The position numbers and the translations under genes are program-made. DNA of 57,220 nucleotides, taken from Brevibacillus centrosporus. Its GTDB lineage: Bacteria; Bacillota; Bacilli; Brevibacillales; Brevibacillaceae. How positions within the stretch are numbered: position 1 is the stretch's first letter; every line of letters starts with the position of its first letter. Positions 8,142 through 17,085 of the stretch are shown in pieces. The notes below the pieces were generated by a model. It saw nothing but the letters and a program-made list of their open reading frames with translations, was not told the origin of the DNA and searched no databases. Location of the stretch: positions 1 to 57,220 of the forward strand of contig NZ_RHHP01000014.1 of the NCBI RefSeq assembly GCF_003710815.1. Reading direction: 5' to 3'.

Positions 8142-9137
8142 CTATGAGGTGACATCTCTTCTAATAAACACCGTATAGGCCACGATCAAAGCTGCGATCG
8201 CCCAAACCGTTAGCACTGTAAGCGAAAACGGCAGGGTCATCCCTTTGATCGGCGGCAGAGTGCCATTCAAATAATCGGTTAGCTGCAGATTCACGACAAA
8301 CAGGTACTTGGAGGACTCCCAGGACGAGGCCATCTGCGTCAAAATCGTCCCGCTGATCAAGGCCGCCATCATGATCCCCATACCGGCTGCTGCACTTCGC
8401 ACCAACACGGAGACCATAAATGTCACCGTACCGACGACCACGCAGACAAACCAGCCTAGTCCATACTGCAGGAGCAAAAATTGCCACTGCGGAATCATAA
8501 ATGCACCTGCTGTTTCCAGCTCGCCCCCCGTCACCTCAAACCCGGTTAGGATAGGAAGCGTCCAACCCGAGTACCCAAAGACGACTCCGGACATCAGGTA
8601 CGCCAGAATTAACGTCATCAGCACCGTAAGTGACGTAAACAGCAAGAGAGTAAGATACTTGCTCGTCAGCACCTTCCACCTTCGGACCGGTCGTGTCAGC
8701 AGCAGCTTGATCGTCCCTTCGCTAAACTCTGCGGATACCAAATCCACCGCCAGGACGACGATGATCATCGGCAAAAACATCGAGACCGCCTGATCCATAA
8801 AGCCGCGGGCAAAGGTAGGTCCTCCCGGTGCCATGGGGTTGATGTCGTGATCCAGATAGTACTGCTGCTGCTGAATCCTGACCTTGATAAAATCTCTCCA
8901 CTCATCAGGCAATCGGCTAGATGCCAGCCTGTTTTGCATGTCAACGATCTGCTGAGTCAAGAGTGGCCGCCAATCTGATGTTCCCATCCGCTCCTGGGCG
9001 GTCACGACGGAACGATACTGCGCGTATGTAAAAATCGGAATGAGAATCGCCAGAATCAGGACGACGACGAGAAAGCGGCGCCTGCGCAGCAATTTTACCG
9101 TTTCATTTTGAACCAATCCCAGCATGCTCTGTCCCAC
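8142..9137 (-). CDS. ABC-2 type transporter permease
   Basis: A 331-residue membrane protein of the ABC-2 permease family. A basic N-terminus (ETVKLLRRRRFLVVVLILAI) leads into helix 1; an extracytoplasmic loop of about 120 residues follows, then five more helices, including the MSVLVRSAAAGMGIMMAALISG segment typical of NatB/BcrB-like exporters. With the ATPase encoded upstream it forms a two-component exporter; the substrate is unknown. The start is probably GTG at 9137, 6 nt after GGAGGTG; the gene then overlaps the ATPase gene by 35 nt, indicating translational coupling. An ATG at 9125 is the alternative. Confidence 0.9.
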   Translation of the reverse strand: MGQSMLGLVQNETVKLLRRRRFLVVVLILAILIPIFTYAQYRSVVTAQERMGTSDWRPLLTQQIVDMQNRLASSRLPDEWRDFIKVRIQQQQYYLDHDINPMAPGGPTFARGFMDQAVSMFLPMIIVVLAVDLVSAEFSEGTIKLLLTRPVRRWKVLTSKYLTLLLFTSLTVLMTLILAYLMSGVVFGYSGWTLPILTGFEVTGGELETAGAFMIPQWQFLLLQYGLGWFVCVVVGTVTFMVSVLVRSAAAGMGIMMAALISGTILTQMASSWESSKYLFVVNLQLTDYLNGTLPPIKGMTLPFSLTVLTVWAIAALIVAYTVFIRRDVTS

Positions 9138-10062
9138 GATTGCCACCTCCCTGCGTCAAGGTCAGGAACAGATCTTCCAGCGTCACCGTTTTCGTCGCGA
9201 TTCCGAGTACAGGAATCCCCTCCCGCACCAGCGTCTGATTGACGTCACTGACGCGCTCCACATCCATTCGGCACTTCAGGCGTCCATCTCCCACTTCCCA
9301 CACTTCGGTTACAGCGGGATGACCCTTCAGCACTTCCCTTGCTTTTGGCACTGACGCTTCCTGCACAGTCCAATCCACCTGGTCTGCGAACTGCTCCATC
9401 AGCTCTTTCACCAACCCGACGGAGATGACCTTCCCCTTGCTGATAATCGCGACACGGTCGCACATCATTTCGATCTCGCTCAGCAGATGGCTGGATATGA
9501 ACACGGCCAGACCTTCCTCTTCCGCCAGCTTCCGAATGAATTGACGCATCTCTCGAATCCCTGCCGGATCCAGCCCGTTTGTCGGCTCATCCAGGATCAG
9601 TATTTTGGGGCGGTGCAGCATCGCTTGGGCGATTCCTAACCGCTGCCGCATGCCGAGAGAATAGGTCTTTACTTTATCGTCAATCGCCCTCTCGAGATCA
9701 ACAAAGCGGACAATCTCGTCGATCCGCTCAAGCGTTATGCCTCCGCTCATCCGGGCAAACTGCTCCAGATTTTCTCTGCCTGTCATGAACTTGTACAGCT
9801 CCGGGTTCTCCACAATGCAGCCTACCTGGGAGATCGCTTGCGGGAACTGGTCCTGTAGGGAAATGCCTCCGATGTGGATCTCCCCACCATCAGCGGCAGC
9901 CAGCCCTACAAGCATGCGGATGGTCGTCGTTTTCCCTGCACCGTTTGGCCCGAGAAACCCAAACACTTCTCCAGCGAAGACATCGAAAGTAATATTGTGA
10001 ATGATCGGTTTGCCCCCGATCTTTTTATGCAATCCTTTTACAGAAAGTACCGTTTCGGTCAA
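9103..10062 (-). CDS. ABC transporter ATP-binding protein (BcrA/NatA-like)
   Basis: A 319-residue ATPase with all motifs: Walker A GPNGAGKTTT near residue 40, Q-loop VENPELY, signature YSLGMRQRLGIAQ near 135, Walker B KILILDEPTNGLDP and the H-loop SSHLLSE. The C-terminal about 90 residues form the extension seen in BcrA/CcmA-type exporters. The start is TTG at 10062 with AGGAGG 7 nt upstream; the open frame extends further upstream but has no start with a ribosome binding site there. Operon with the permease. Exported substrate cannot be inferred; family members export peptides, antibiotics or Na+. Confidence 0.93.
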   Translation of the reverse strand: MTETVLSVKGLHKKIGGKPIIHNITFDVFAGEVFGFLGPNGAGKTTTIRMLVGLAAADGGEIHIGGISLQDQFPQAISQVGCIVENPELYKFMTGRENLEQFARMSGGITLERIDEIVRFVDLERAIDDKVKTYSLGMRQRLGIAQAMLHRPKILILDEPTNGLDPAGIREMRQFIRKLAEEEGLAVFISSHLLSEIEMMCDRVAIISKGKVISVGLVKELMEQFADQVDWTVQEASVPKAREVLKGHPAVTEVWEVGDGRLKCRMDVERVSDVNQTLVREGIPVLGIATKTVTLEDLFLTLTQGGGNRGTEHAGIGSK

Positions 10063-10192
10063 TGTGCGCCCTCCTGTTCTGTTGCCGCCCCATCGCCTGT
10101 TGGAAGCGATCTGTTTATGGTACACTGTCAAGAGATGTCCATCCACATTATACCACGTTCTTCCACCCAACATCGAATAGGAGGGGTATCCG

Positions 10193-10978
10193 ATGCGTAC
10201 ATCTGGACAACTGCTCTGGCGTACAACTGGACTCTTGTCTTTTCTATCCTTCTTACTGTTTGCAACCGGCTTTGTGCTCGCCATGAACCCGCAGCAGATC
10301 GCTCCGGCAAAAACTTCAACACCCTCACCTGCTGAGCAAACAGCTCCTCTCCCTGCGCAAGGAGTCCAAAAGGTAGTCGCATTAGGTGACTCACTCACGC
10401 GCGGAGCAGGGGACGCGAATGGCCAAGGCTACGCGGGTCTCGTTCGTCAGGCATTGGAAAAAAAACTGGGCAAGCCGATTACATTTTCCAACCTGGCAAT
10501 TAACGGTCAGGAATCCACGGACTTGGTCAAGCAAATGTCCCAATCTCAAGTAAAGACCTTGCTGTCCGAAGCGGATCTCGTCTTGTTTACCATCGGTGGC
10601 AATGACATGTTTCGCCAGACGGGTGGCCTCTATACTATCGACAAAGAAAAATTGGCCGCAGCTACAAAAGAGCTGACAGCCAATTACGAAGAGATTATCC
10701 GACAAATTCGCGCTGTAAACAAGCAGGCGACGATCGTCTACACCACCTTGTACAACCCGTTTGGGGACACCGAAGCTTCTGTCGACACGATTCAGCCGGT
10801 ACTGGATTGGAACTATACCGCTTCCGAAATCGCGTCCAAGTACCCGCACGTCATCGTTGTCCCCACCTATGATTTGTTTGTGAACAAGGAACAATCGTAT
10901 CTGTACACGGACCATTTCCACCCGAATACCGCAGGCTACCAGCGCATTGCAGAACGGGTCATTCAAGCTTTAGAGTGA
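10193..10978 (+). CDS. SGNH/GDSL hydrolase, membrane-anchored or secreted
   Basis: A 261-residue esterase-like protein. Residues about 8-32 form an N-terminal hydrophobic segment (signal anchor), then a Pro/Ala/Thr linker. The SGNH blocks are present: GDSLTRGAGD (block I, nucleophile Ser), a Gly in NLAINGQ (block II), GGNDMF (block III) and DHFHPNTAGY (block V, Asp/His). It resembles YtpP/LipL-type acylhydrolases acting outside the membrane; substrate unknown. The ribosome binding site TAGGAGGGG is 7 nt upstream. It is divergent from the ABC operon, and its end overlaps the end of the convergent MFS gene by 9 nt. Confidence 0.9.
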   Translation: MRTSGQLLWRTTGLLSFLSFLLFATGFVLAMNPQQIAPAKTSTPSPAEQTAPLPAQGVQKVVALGDSLTRGAGDANGQGYAGLVRQALEKKLGKPITFSNLAINGQESTDLVKQMSQSQVKTLLSEADLVLFTIGGNDMFRQTGGLYTIDKEKLAAATKELTANYEEIIRQIRAVNKQATIVYTTLYNPFGDTEASVDTIQPVLDWNYTASEIASKYPHVIVVPTYDLFVNKEQSYLYTDHFHPNTAGYQRIAERVIQALE

Positions 10979-12205
10979 TTCCGTACGTGCGTAGTTGATC
11001 GAGTGCCCTTTGCTCACGAGATAGGCTCGCTGCCCAGCCCATTGGAAGGCGTTGCTGATCATCGAGAACGCGGCAACGACGAGGAACAATGTCGTCCCAC
11101 CGTAGGATGCGAGCAAGATGCCGCCCAGCCATGGACCGATGAATTGGCCCACGTTGCTGAAGCTTTTTGCCCCATAGTAGCTCCCTCGCATGCCTTCTGG
11201 CGCCATTCGGTCAATGAGCACATCTCCTGAGGTAAAGGTGAGAATTTCTCCAAAGGTGAAGAAGACCATGGCGATGATAAAAATCAGCCACGAATTGGCA
11301 AAGGCATAGCCGATATCCCCGATGGCATACATGACGTTCCCCACGAAAATCGCCGTGAGGGGCGTCTTTTTTTCTGCCCAGCTCGTCAGCGGCAGCTGCA
11401 TGATTACGACGACAATGGCGTTGATACTCATGAGTACCGCGAACAGCTCGGTACCGTTTGCCACCGTCATCTCGGCAAATTTCGCCAGCGTCGAAGACAT
11501 CTGTGAGTAACCGATAGCTCCCAGCATTCCGGCAATCATGTAAAAGCGAAATGCCTTGTCTTGAACGACTACGCTGAACGCACGCCTAAACGTGACAGCC
11601 TCTTTCTTTTGCCCTTCAATCTTCTTGATGCCAAACTTGTTCAGCAATCCCTGCAAGCTGATCACATAGATCAAGTAAATGATAGCCGTAACCATGAAAG
11701 GCAGTGCAACGGAGGTCTTCGCAAGTACGGCGCCTGCAATCGGCCCAACAGCAACGCCCACATTGATCGCCGTATAACGCAGGCTGAACACCCGAAACCG
11801 TTTCTCCGGAGCTGTTACGTCTGCCATCAACGCTTGCGAAACCGGCTCGTAGAACGATCGACAGAGTCCACCTGCCATGTTGAGCACAAGCAGGACCATC
11901 GGATTTTTACTAATGGCGAATCCTACAAAGACGAGCGTCCAGACGTACAGCGCCCCCAGCATGACTCGCCTGCGCCCGATCCGATCGGATAATGTGCCTG
12001 CAATAAACCCACCCAGCGTCCCGGCGAGTGGCCCTGCTCCAATCGTCAAACCAATCGTCGCCAGATCCATATCTGTATTGTTGGACAGGTACAAAAACAA
12101 GAAAGGCATACTCATGGAGCTAGCCGCCCGAACGAATACCGTTCCGACCACTAGTGACCATACAATCGGATGAAACTCCTTTAACAATGATGACACTCTA
12201 CCCAT
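10970..12205 (-). CDS. MFS transporter (drug:H+ antiporter-like)
   Basis: A 411-residue protein with twelve predicted membrane helices. The motif A loop between helices 2 and 3 is clear (GGFIAGTLSDRIGRRRVML). Resembles YttB/YxlH/MdtG-type efflux proteins; substrate unknown. The downstream end overlaps the convergent GDSL gene by 9 nt and there is no obvious terminator between them. Ribosome binding site GGAGAG is upstream of ATG 12205. Confidence 0.88.
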   Translation of the reverse strand: MGRVSSLLKEFHPIVWSLVVGTVFVRAASSMSMPFLFLYLSNNTDMDLATIGLTIGAGPLAGTLGGFIAGTLSDRIGRRRVMLGALYVWTLVFVGFAISKNPMVLLVLNMAGGLCRSFYEPVSQALMADVTAPEKRFRVFSLRYTAINVGVAVGPIAGAVLAKTSVALPFMVTAIIYLIYVISLQGLLNKFGIKKIEGQKKEAVTFRRAFSVVVQDKAFRFYMIAGMLGAIGYSQMSSTLAKFAEMTVANGTELFAVLMSINAIVVVIMQLPLTSWAEKKTPLTAIFVGNVMYAIGDIGYAFANSWLIFIIAMVFFTFGEILTFTSGDVLIDRMAPEGMRGSYYGAKSFSNVGQFIGPWLGGILLASYGGTTLFLVVAAFSMISNAFQWAGQRAYLVSKGHSINYARTESL

Positions 12206-12377
12206 GCTTCTCTCTCCTCGGCAACTGTTCTGTTCGCATCGTCTGCCAGAACAGACGCTTCACAATGTACTCATTGTAGAGAGGAAGCACGTGTTCGTCA
12301 ATGAGCATTCAAAATTTTTGGATTATGAAAAATTTCTATTACCTTTCAACGATTTCCGATACCGTTGTTTGGGAAAA

Positions 12378-12415
12378 GAAAAAACCGAGGCAAGCTCTGC
12401 AATGAGCGTCCCCGG
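12378..12415 (-). terminator. Terminator of the lactonase gene
   Basis: On the minus strand an interrupted stem (12410-12415 pairing with 12385-12390, with an inner GCTC/GAGC helix) is followed by six T (12384-12379). Confidence 0.7.
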
Positions 12416-12422
12416 CACCTCC

Positions 12423-13271
12423 TTATTGCTCTACACCAACGTGATCGATGATTTCTCCACTCTCATTCCATTTTACAACACGGTAGATCGCATCATGGTA
12501 AAACGTAAACCAGGCACCTTGCGCAATCCCTTCCTTGATCCATTTTTCTTTGGCGAAAATGGAATTCATCGGGTAGTCGTCATACGCCATGACCCACAGG
12601 GGATTGTTGTGTGCGTGAGAAGGCATGATATCTGCGAGATGCAAAGCCAGCTTCCCTTCGCTCTCCAGCCTCACAATGGCATGGCCCTGGCTGTGACCAC
12701 CCGTATGATGAAGAGATATGCCTGGCAGCAGCTCCAGCACGTCCTGGTACGTCTTCACCTGCTGCTCGATCGGACGCCAATTGTCTTCCCAATATGTATT
12801 GCGCGAGCGGATGTTTGGCTCTCTCATTTCCGCCCATTCCAGCTCTTGAACGTAAATCACTGCGTTGGGAAACGTCGAAACAAGCTGACCATCCTGCAGG
12901 GACACCAGTCCGTTACAGTGATCGTAGTGCATATGTGTCATGATGATGATCTCGATATCCGCAGGAGTCAGACCTTTTGCAGCAAGGGACTCTAGGATCT
13001 GGGACTCCTCCACCAACCCGTAGTTTCTCTTCTGCTTGTCCGTCAAACGACCATTCCCCATCCCGGCTTCGATGAGTATATGCTTTCCATGTGCTGAAAG
13101 CAGAATTGGGTCCGCACGCAGCGGAATCTGATTGAGCTCATTGACCGGGTATCTTTTGCTCCACAACGGTTTCGGAACAACCCCGAACATGGCCCCACCA
13201 TCCAATTGCGTAAGTCCACCCTTTAACCAGGTCAGCTCGAAAGCGCCCAGCTTCCATTCATTCAACTTCAT
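12423..13271 (-). CDS. ytnP: MBL-fold hydrolase, YtnP-type quorum-quenching lactonase
   Basis: A 282-residue metallo-beta-lactamase fold enzyme, the same length as Bacillus YtnP (about 281). The zinc motif HxHxDH appears as [11 protein letters not shown] near residue 115; a further metal histidine is in [12 protein letters not shown] and an Asp in [10 protein letters not shown]. The N-terminus [22 protein letters not shown] is typical of YtnP. YtnP hydrolyses N-acyl homoserine lactones and can disturb signalling of competitors such as Streptomyces; that activity is known for the family, not shown here. The start at 13271 is set by AAGGAGG 7 nt upstream. Monocistronic, with its own terminator. 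Confidence 0.88.
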   Translation of the reverse strand: MKLNEWKLGAFELTWLKGGLTQLDGGAMFGVVPKPLWSKRYPVNELNQIPLRADPILLSAHGKHILIEAGMGNGRLTDKQKRNYGLVEESQILESLAAKGLTPADIEIIIMTHMHYDHCNGLVSLQDGQLVSTFPNAVIYVQELEWAEMREPNIRSRNTYWEDNWRPIEQQVKTYQDVLELLPGISLHHTGGHSQGHAIVRLESEGKLALHLADIMPSHAHNNPLWVMAYDDYPMNSIFAKEKWIKEGIAQGAWFTFYHDAIYRVVKWNESGEIIDHVGVEQ

Positions 13272-13331
13272 ACCCTTTCCTCCTTTTGCTCTCACTGTCT
13301 ACGTCCAGCTTGCGGGATCGTGAATAAAAGG

Positions 13332-13360
13332 ACAAAAAAAGCACTCCGCCACGAGTGCTT
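13332..13360 (-). terminator. Terminator of the 104-residue unknown gene
   Basis: A perfect 8-bp stem (13353-13360 with 13339-13346), a 6-nt loop and a run of T on the minus strand (13340-13334). The stem overlaps the stop codon. Confidence 0.85.
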
Positions 13361-13674
13361 CACTGCTTTTCTGCAACACTTACGATTCGGGTCGCCGGTG
13401 CGATTTCCAACATGATCTCACTCGAGACCGCTTGCACTGTCACATCGGAATCAGAGCGTCTATGATGGAGAACGAGTTGTGCGACTTTTTCGTTCTCCCT
13501 ATATACACTTATCAATGTTTGCAGCGGGTTAGCACTTCCACCCGCGATCACTTTAAAACCCGGGGCAACGGTAAACGTCCATCCCTCCACCTCTATCAAC
13601 GGTGCAAGTGAGTATAAAAAGTGACGCTTCCCCAACAGTATGCCATTATGATTCATCAAGGCGAGTGCCCCCAA
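13360..13674 (-). CDS. Hypothetical protein, 104 residues
   Basis: I do not recognise this protein. It has no signal peptide or membrane segment. It is beta-rich in appearance, with alternating hydrophobic residues (WTFTVAPGFKVIAGG, LQTLISVYRE, VTVQAVSSEIMLEI). The start is uncertain: TTG at 13674 or ATG at 13656, neither with a strong ribosome binding site. The terminator directly at its stop codon supports a real gene ending here. Confidence 0.55.
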   Translation of the reverse strand: MGALALMNHNGILLGKRHFLYSLAPLIEVEGWTFTVAPGFKVIAGGSANPLQTLISVYRENEKVAQLVLHHRRSDSDVTVQAVSSEIMLEIAPATRIVSVAEKQ

Positions 13675-13992
13675 TCAAATGAATTTGAACAGTATGTTAT
13701 TATATTGCAAGAATTCAAATACGATGAAAAGTCTTTCGACAAAAGTTCTTATAAGGTGACATCTCTCTTTATGATACACCAAGCTATTTATTTTCGGAAT
13801 ATAAAATCTCTTCTGAGCAAAATTCAGAATGGGAGCTTCCGCCTCCTGCCTATTACAGAGTGAATATTCATTCATATCCATGTCCTCTGTAGATTCTCCT
13901 TCGCCCTCCAAAAATCCTGCCCCGTTTTGTATGAACTTGGTGGGGAGAGGAAAACCGCTTTGTTCGATCCTGCGTCCTCCTCTCTACTCCAA
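13675..13992. other. 318-nt gap without a supported gene
   Basis: AT-rich on its left half. A minus-strand frame of 78 codons (13675-13911) covers most of it but lacks a convincing start and family similarity. The gap may hold the promoter of the 104-residue gene; no clear consensus was found. Confidence 0.4.
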
Positions 13993-14472
13993 TCAGCTCA
14001 ATCGTACCAGCTTTCCGAGATCACTGGAAAATTGCTTTAGGACTCGGGCAAATTGACTTGCTTCTTCTTCTGTTTTTGGACTGTCCAGGATAAAGTGATA
14101 ATCGAGGATGTAAGCTGTCTGTACAGATTGCCCTGGCTCCAGATAGCGCTTCTTTTCCGTGAGCGAGATTTTCGGGATGAGGGCTCTCGCTTGCTCCCAC
14201 ATCACGCAGGTTCCCTCAGCGGTCCTCTCTCCCGTAAATTCCACCTCTACCTCCACTTCACAGCTTTCCGCTTCCTCCAGCTCAAAGAGATGAATCGTGG
14301 CCAATGGCTTGCCAGATTGCTCCTCTGACTGCTCCTCTTCTGCAAAAGTCAGTATGACTTCCCTTATTTCTTGCTCCTCCATTAACGATTGGTCCGATCG
14401 CAGAAGGACATCGACAATCGTACCGTGCGTAGCCAGATGCTCATTTAATTGTTCTACCAGGAATTGCAGCAC
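13993..14472 (-). CDS. Hypothetical acidic protein, 159 residues
   Basis: No family recognised. A soluble, strongly acidic protein: an N-terminal helix-like segment (LQFLVEQLNEHLATHG), a very acidic centre (TFAEEEQSEEQSGK, LEEAESCEVEVEVEF), then a beta-rich part and a C-terminal helix (SQFARVLKQFSSDLGKLV). The N-terminus VEQLNEHLATHGTIVDVLLRS suggests a beta/alpha domain. GTG at 14472 has GAGAGGAG 8 nt upstream. It follows the 104-residue membrane-anchored gene on the same strand, with a terminator between them, so it may be transcribed separately. Confidence 0.6.
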   Translation of the reverse strand: MLQFLVEQLNEHLATHGTIVDVLLRSDQSLMEEQEIREVILTFAEEEQSEEQSGKPLATIHLFELEEAESCEVEVEVEFTGERTAEGTCVMWEQARALIPKISLTEKKRYLEPGQSVQTAYILDYHFILDSPKTEEEASQFARVLKQFSSDLGKLVRLS

Positions 14473-14535
14473 GTCATTTGCTCCTCTCCAACCATCACTG
14501 CTCTTTCAGCAGTATACCATGAGCAAATTGCAAAC

Positions 14536-14561
14536 GAAAAACCCCTTCACGAGGAAGGGGT
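14536..14561 (-). terminator. Terminator at the end of the 104-residue anchored protein gene
   Basis: A perfect 8-bp stem (14554-14561 with 14541-14548), a 5-nt loop and TTTTTCG on the minus strand. The stem forms the last codons and the stop of that gene. Confidence 0.85.
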
Positions 14562-14861
14562 CGGTGAGTTGTTCATATTTTTTTGGTTCATAAATTCAGA
14601 TAGCCACGCCCGTCGAACTTCTTTGTTTGGGCAGTACCCTAAAATGTAACTTTCTCCGCGCATATATTTTTCCTTGATCCACTCCTTATGCTTGCGGAAA
14701 AAGGCATGTTGGAAATCAATCGGCATCTGCTGATATTCTTCCAAGGCTGAGGGGTTCTGGAGGAAAAAATCTTCATCATACACTAATTCTTCATTTTGTT
14801 GGCGGCTGATCAGGTACACAAAAGCAATCACCAGAAACAGATTCACCAAGAAAATCGTCAT
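14547..14861 (-). CDS. Small membrane-anchored protein of unknown function
   Basis: A 104-residue protein with one N-terminal hydrophobic helix (TIFLVNLFLVIAFVYLISRQ, residues 2-21), then a soluble basic/aromatic domain (FQHAFFRKHKEWIKEKYMRG). Probably a bitopic membrane protein with a cytoplasmic tail; no family recognised. ATG at 14861 is preceded at 6 nt by GGAGGG. A candidate promoter and its own terminator flank it, so it is likely monocistronic. Confidence 0.65.
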   Translation of the reverse strand: MTIFLVNLFLVIAFVYLISRQQNEELVYDEDFFLQNPSALEEYQQMPIDFQHAFFRKHKEWIKEKYMRGESYILGYCPNKEVRRAWLSEFMNQKNMNNSPTPSS

Positions 14862-14923
14862 CCAAATCCCTCCAGTCAAAATGCAATAATTATCTGATTA
14901 ATCTGTCTTATCAGCATATTATT

Positions 14924-14952
14924 ATTGTACCATGTATTTGGTGTTTTCTAAA
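14924..14952 (-). promoter_or_regulatory. Candidate promoter of the small anchored protein gene
   Basis: On the minus strand TTTAGA (14947-14952), 17 nt, TACAAT (14924-14929), about 65 nt upstream of the start codon. Weak -35, good -10 and spacing. Confidence 0.4.
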
Positions 14953-15026
14953 CCTTTCCTTTGAATATTTTATTAAAAAAGTTATTCGAAAATGTACTCT
15001 CCAGGCATGTATCAAAAAATTATATA

Positions 15027-15060
15027 CAAAAACACCCGCTCATGGCCTGCGAGCGGGTGT
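15027..15060 (-). terminator. Terminator of the LCP gene
   Basis: A perfect 10-bp stem (15051-15060 with 15032-15041), a 9-nt loop, and five T on the minus strand (15032-15028). Confidence 0.9.
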
Positions 15061-15090
15061 CTGTATCATTGGTGCTGCCAAATTTTATCA

Positions 15091-16536
15091 CTAGGAGTTG
15101 CTTTTGGGACTCGTCGAACCTGGAGTAGAGCTGGCATCCTGTGTCGAAGGAGGGACGATATCCGGCGGAGGTGCTGTTCCCGCCTCAGGTGTTGTCGTAA
15201 CCGTTCCATTTTGTGTCGGAGGCGTTTGCGTCGTTTGCCCCTGTTGTTGTTCCGGGCTTACCACATCCGGCGGAGGAGTCGCTTCGCCTTCTGCTACCAC
15301 ATCGGCTGGCGCTTCCGGCGTATCCGGTTCCTCTTTGACCTCTTCGACAGGAGGTTTTTCTTTTGGCGCAGAGGAAGCCGCAGATTGTGTCGTTTTCTTC
15401 TTCACTGGCTTGGTGTTGCTGCTAGAAGCTGCCACTGCTGATTCATTCGACCCAAGCACAGGTGAATTGTTCAACTGAGCAACCACGTTGCCCGATATCC
15501 CCATCTCTGACTGCAGGGACTCACGAATGACTTCCAGTTTGTCTTTCTCCAGGAAGGTGTACCCGCCTTGCCAATAAGCTCCGTTGTCCAAGGCATTGAC
15601 CATGGAAGCACTGAAGCCTTTGAAGTCAAAAGCCAAGCCTTTGATTTGATCTTTGGAAAGATCCGTATGTATGTTCTTCGCACCTACATCCATGATGTTG
15701 AAGATTTTTGTCAAACCTTCCAGAGAAGCCGCTTTATCCACGACAGCCTTGATCACTTCTTGTTGACGGCGATTGCGGTCAAAATCGCTGGAGTAATACT
15801 TGGTTCCCCGGTTGTCATGGCGGTGGCGCACGTACCCCAGAGCTTGTTCGCCATTTAAGGTTTGCAGGCCCTCATTCAGATTAATGTGCGTGTCGTCTGT
15901 CGGATCGTCATAAACCAGCTTGCGATCTACATTCACTTCTACTCCGCCGAGTTCATCAATCACTGCCTTGAAGCCATCAAAATCAATGGCAACGTAATGC
16001 TCAATGGGAATCCCCAAAATTTCATTCATCGTCTTCTTGGTAAGCGAAATGCCGTCTTCAGTTGGCGTCTGATTGTTGCGCTCTGCCTGGCGACGCTCAG
16101 CTTCCCCGTTTGCGTATACAGAATTGATTTTGTGGTAGTCGCGGTAGCCTGGGATCTTGACCCGTGTATCCCGAGGAATGGAAACCATCGTCACTTTTTT
16201 GGTAGATGGATTGGCTACTGCCACAATCATCACGTCCGTGTTCATCGAGCCTGTCTCCGGACGGCTGTCCGAACCGAGAATGATGAAGGACATAGGCTTG
16301 TCATTGTGATACTCAGGATCGATATTTTGCGATACGTTTGAAGTGAAATTATCCTTTGGCTGCGTCACTGTATCCAGAGTGTCATTAATTTTCCAATAAA
16401 TCGCACCGGCTGCCCCGCCAACCAAGAGCAATGCGATAAAGCTACAAAGCACAACTAATCTGCGAAGTTTGCGACTGCGTCCCGGTTGCTTCTTTCGGGG
16501 AGCGGAGGCGCGTTGTCTTGTTACCTTTTCAGGCAT
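15091..16536 (-). CDS. LytR-CpsA-Psr (LCP) family cell-wall ligase
   Basis: A 481-residue type II membrane protein. A basic N-terminus (KKQPGRSRKLRR) and one membrane helix (residues about 27-48) precede an extracytoplasmic LCP domain (about 80-370): IILGSDSRPETGSMNTDVMI, VSIPRDTRVKI and the later LGYVRHRHDNRGT contain the Asp and Arg residues that bind polyprenyl-pyrophosphate. LCP enzymes transfer teichoic acids or other polymers to peptidoglycan. The C-terminal about 110 residues are a Pro/Thr/Glu/Ser-rich tail probably spanning the wall. ATG 16536 has AAGGAG 10 nt upstream. An unusual structured repeat lies in its upstream region. Confidence 0.93.
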   Translation of the reverse strand: MPEKVTRQRASAPRKKQPGRSRKLRRLVVLCSFIALLLVGGAAGAIYWKINDTLDTVTQPKDNFTSNVSQNIDPEYHNDKPMSFIILGSDSRPETGSMNTDVMIVAVANPSTKKVTMVSIPRDTRVKIPGYRDYHKINSVYANGEAERRQAERNNQTPTEDGISLTKKTMNEILGIPIEHYVAIDFDGFKAVIDELGGVEVNVDRKLVYDDPTDDTHINLNEGLQTLNGEQALGYVRHRHDNRGTKYYSSDFDRNRRQQEVIKAVVDKAASLEGLTKIFNIMDVGAKNIHTDLSKDQIKGLAFDFKGFSASMVNALDNGAYWQGGYTFLEKDKLEVIRESLQSEMGISGNVVAQLNNSPVLGSNESAVAASSSNTKPVKKKTTQSAASSAPKEKPPVEEVKEEPDTPEAPADVVAEGEATPPPDVVSPEQQQGQTTQTPPTQNGTVTTTPEAGTAPPPDIVPPSTQDASSTPGSTSPKSNS

Positions 16537-16609
16537 ATGTATCAGTCTCCTTGTTCGCGCACGCTTTTTGATCGTATAGAATGCATAAGCATGTCCACCT
16601 ATACATTCA

Positions 16610-16680
16610 GGAGCGAATAACAAAGCTTATGCAGGGCATCGCTTTCGTAACATTCCCGCGAATGTCGCGGTCGCTCCTCC
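16610..16680 (-). repeat. Structured intergenic element, copy A (three-helix fold)
   Basis: Read on the minus strand: outer helix GGAGCG/CGCTCC (16677-16672 with 16615-16610), hairpin 1 CCGCG/CGCGG (16670-16666 with 16660-16656), a GTTACGAA linker, and hairpin 2 AAAGC/GCTTT with an inner ATGC/GCAT. It lies about 75-145 nt upstream of the LCP start, in the same orientation. A second copy is at 31695-31775. Could be a structured RNA or a small mobile repeat. Confidence 0.55.
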
Positions 16681-16835
16681 TATAGATAGCCTTTTTCAAA
16701 AAAGGAAAAGAGAGGCACGATTGTGAACAGTGCCAACAGACAGGATGCACTAATTTTTTCTTCAGATGGCAATCATCTGATTCCGATATTGTAACATACC
16801 ATTGTCTGCATTTGTAGAAAAATGTTCCCTGCACG

Positions 16836-16868
16836 TGAAAAACCCCCATCTTTTTGTCGATGGAGGTT
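16836..16868 (-). terminator. Terminator after the 45-residue protein gene
   Basis: A 10-bp stem (16859-16868 with 16841-16850, one G-U pair) followed on the minus strand by TTTTTC. Confidence 0.85.
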
Positions 16869-16891
16869 TCTTGATTTTCCCGTTGTTTTAC

Positions 16892-17029
16892 CTATTGTAA
16901 ACCGCGTGGGGCTTGGCTGAAGCCTTGCACAGGTCCTTTTGAGCGCTTGTTTGTCGAGCGATGAGAGTCTCCTCCCTGACGTACATGACTTTCCTGTTTC
17001 CCATTGACATCATTCGATTTCTTTTCCAC
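16892..17029 (-). CDS. Small hydrophilic protein, 45 residues
   Basis: A short gene supported by context: GTG at 17029 has AAGGAGG 9 nt upstream, it lies 56 nt after the sugar-kinase stop codon on the same strand, and a terminator follows. The product is very hydrophilic and rich in Lys, Ser, Gln, Gly and Arg (EKKSNDVNGKQESHV, STNKRSKGPVQGFSQAPRG) with no membrane segment. The composition recalls minor small acid-soluble spore proteins, but no signature identifies a family. Confidence 0.6.
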   Translation of the reverse strand: MEKKSNDVNGKQESHVRQGGDSHRSTNKRSKGPVQGFSQAPRGLQ

Positions 17030-17085
17030 GGGTACACTCCTCCTTGTTGTGAAGCTACCCGGTAGTTTGCTCAAGATCCGTCATC

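Noticed and set aside
13675..13911. A 78-codon minus-strand frame in an AT-rich gap
   Set aside because: Start codon support is weak and no domain is visible; left as unsupported rather than called.
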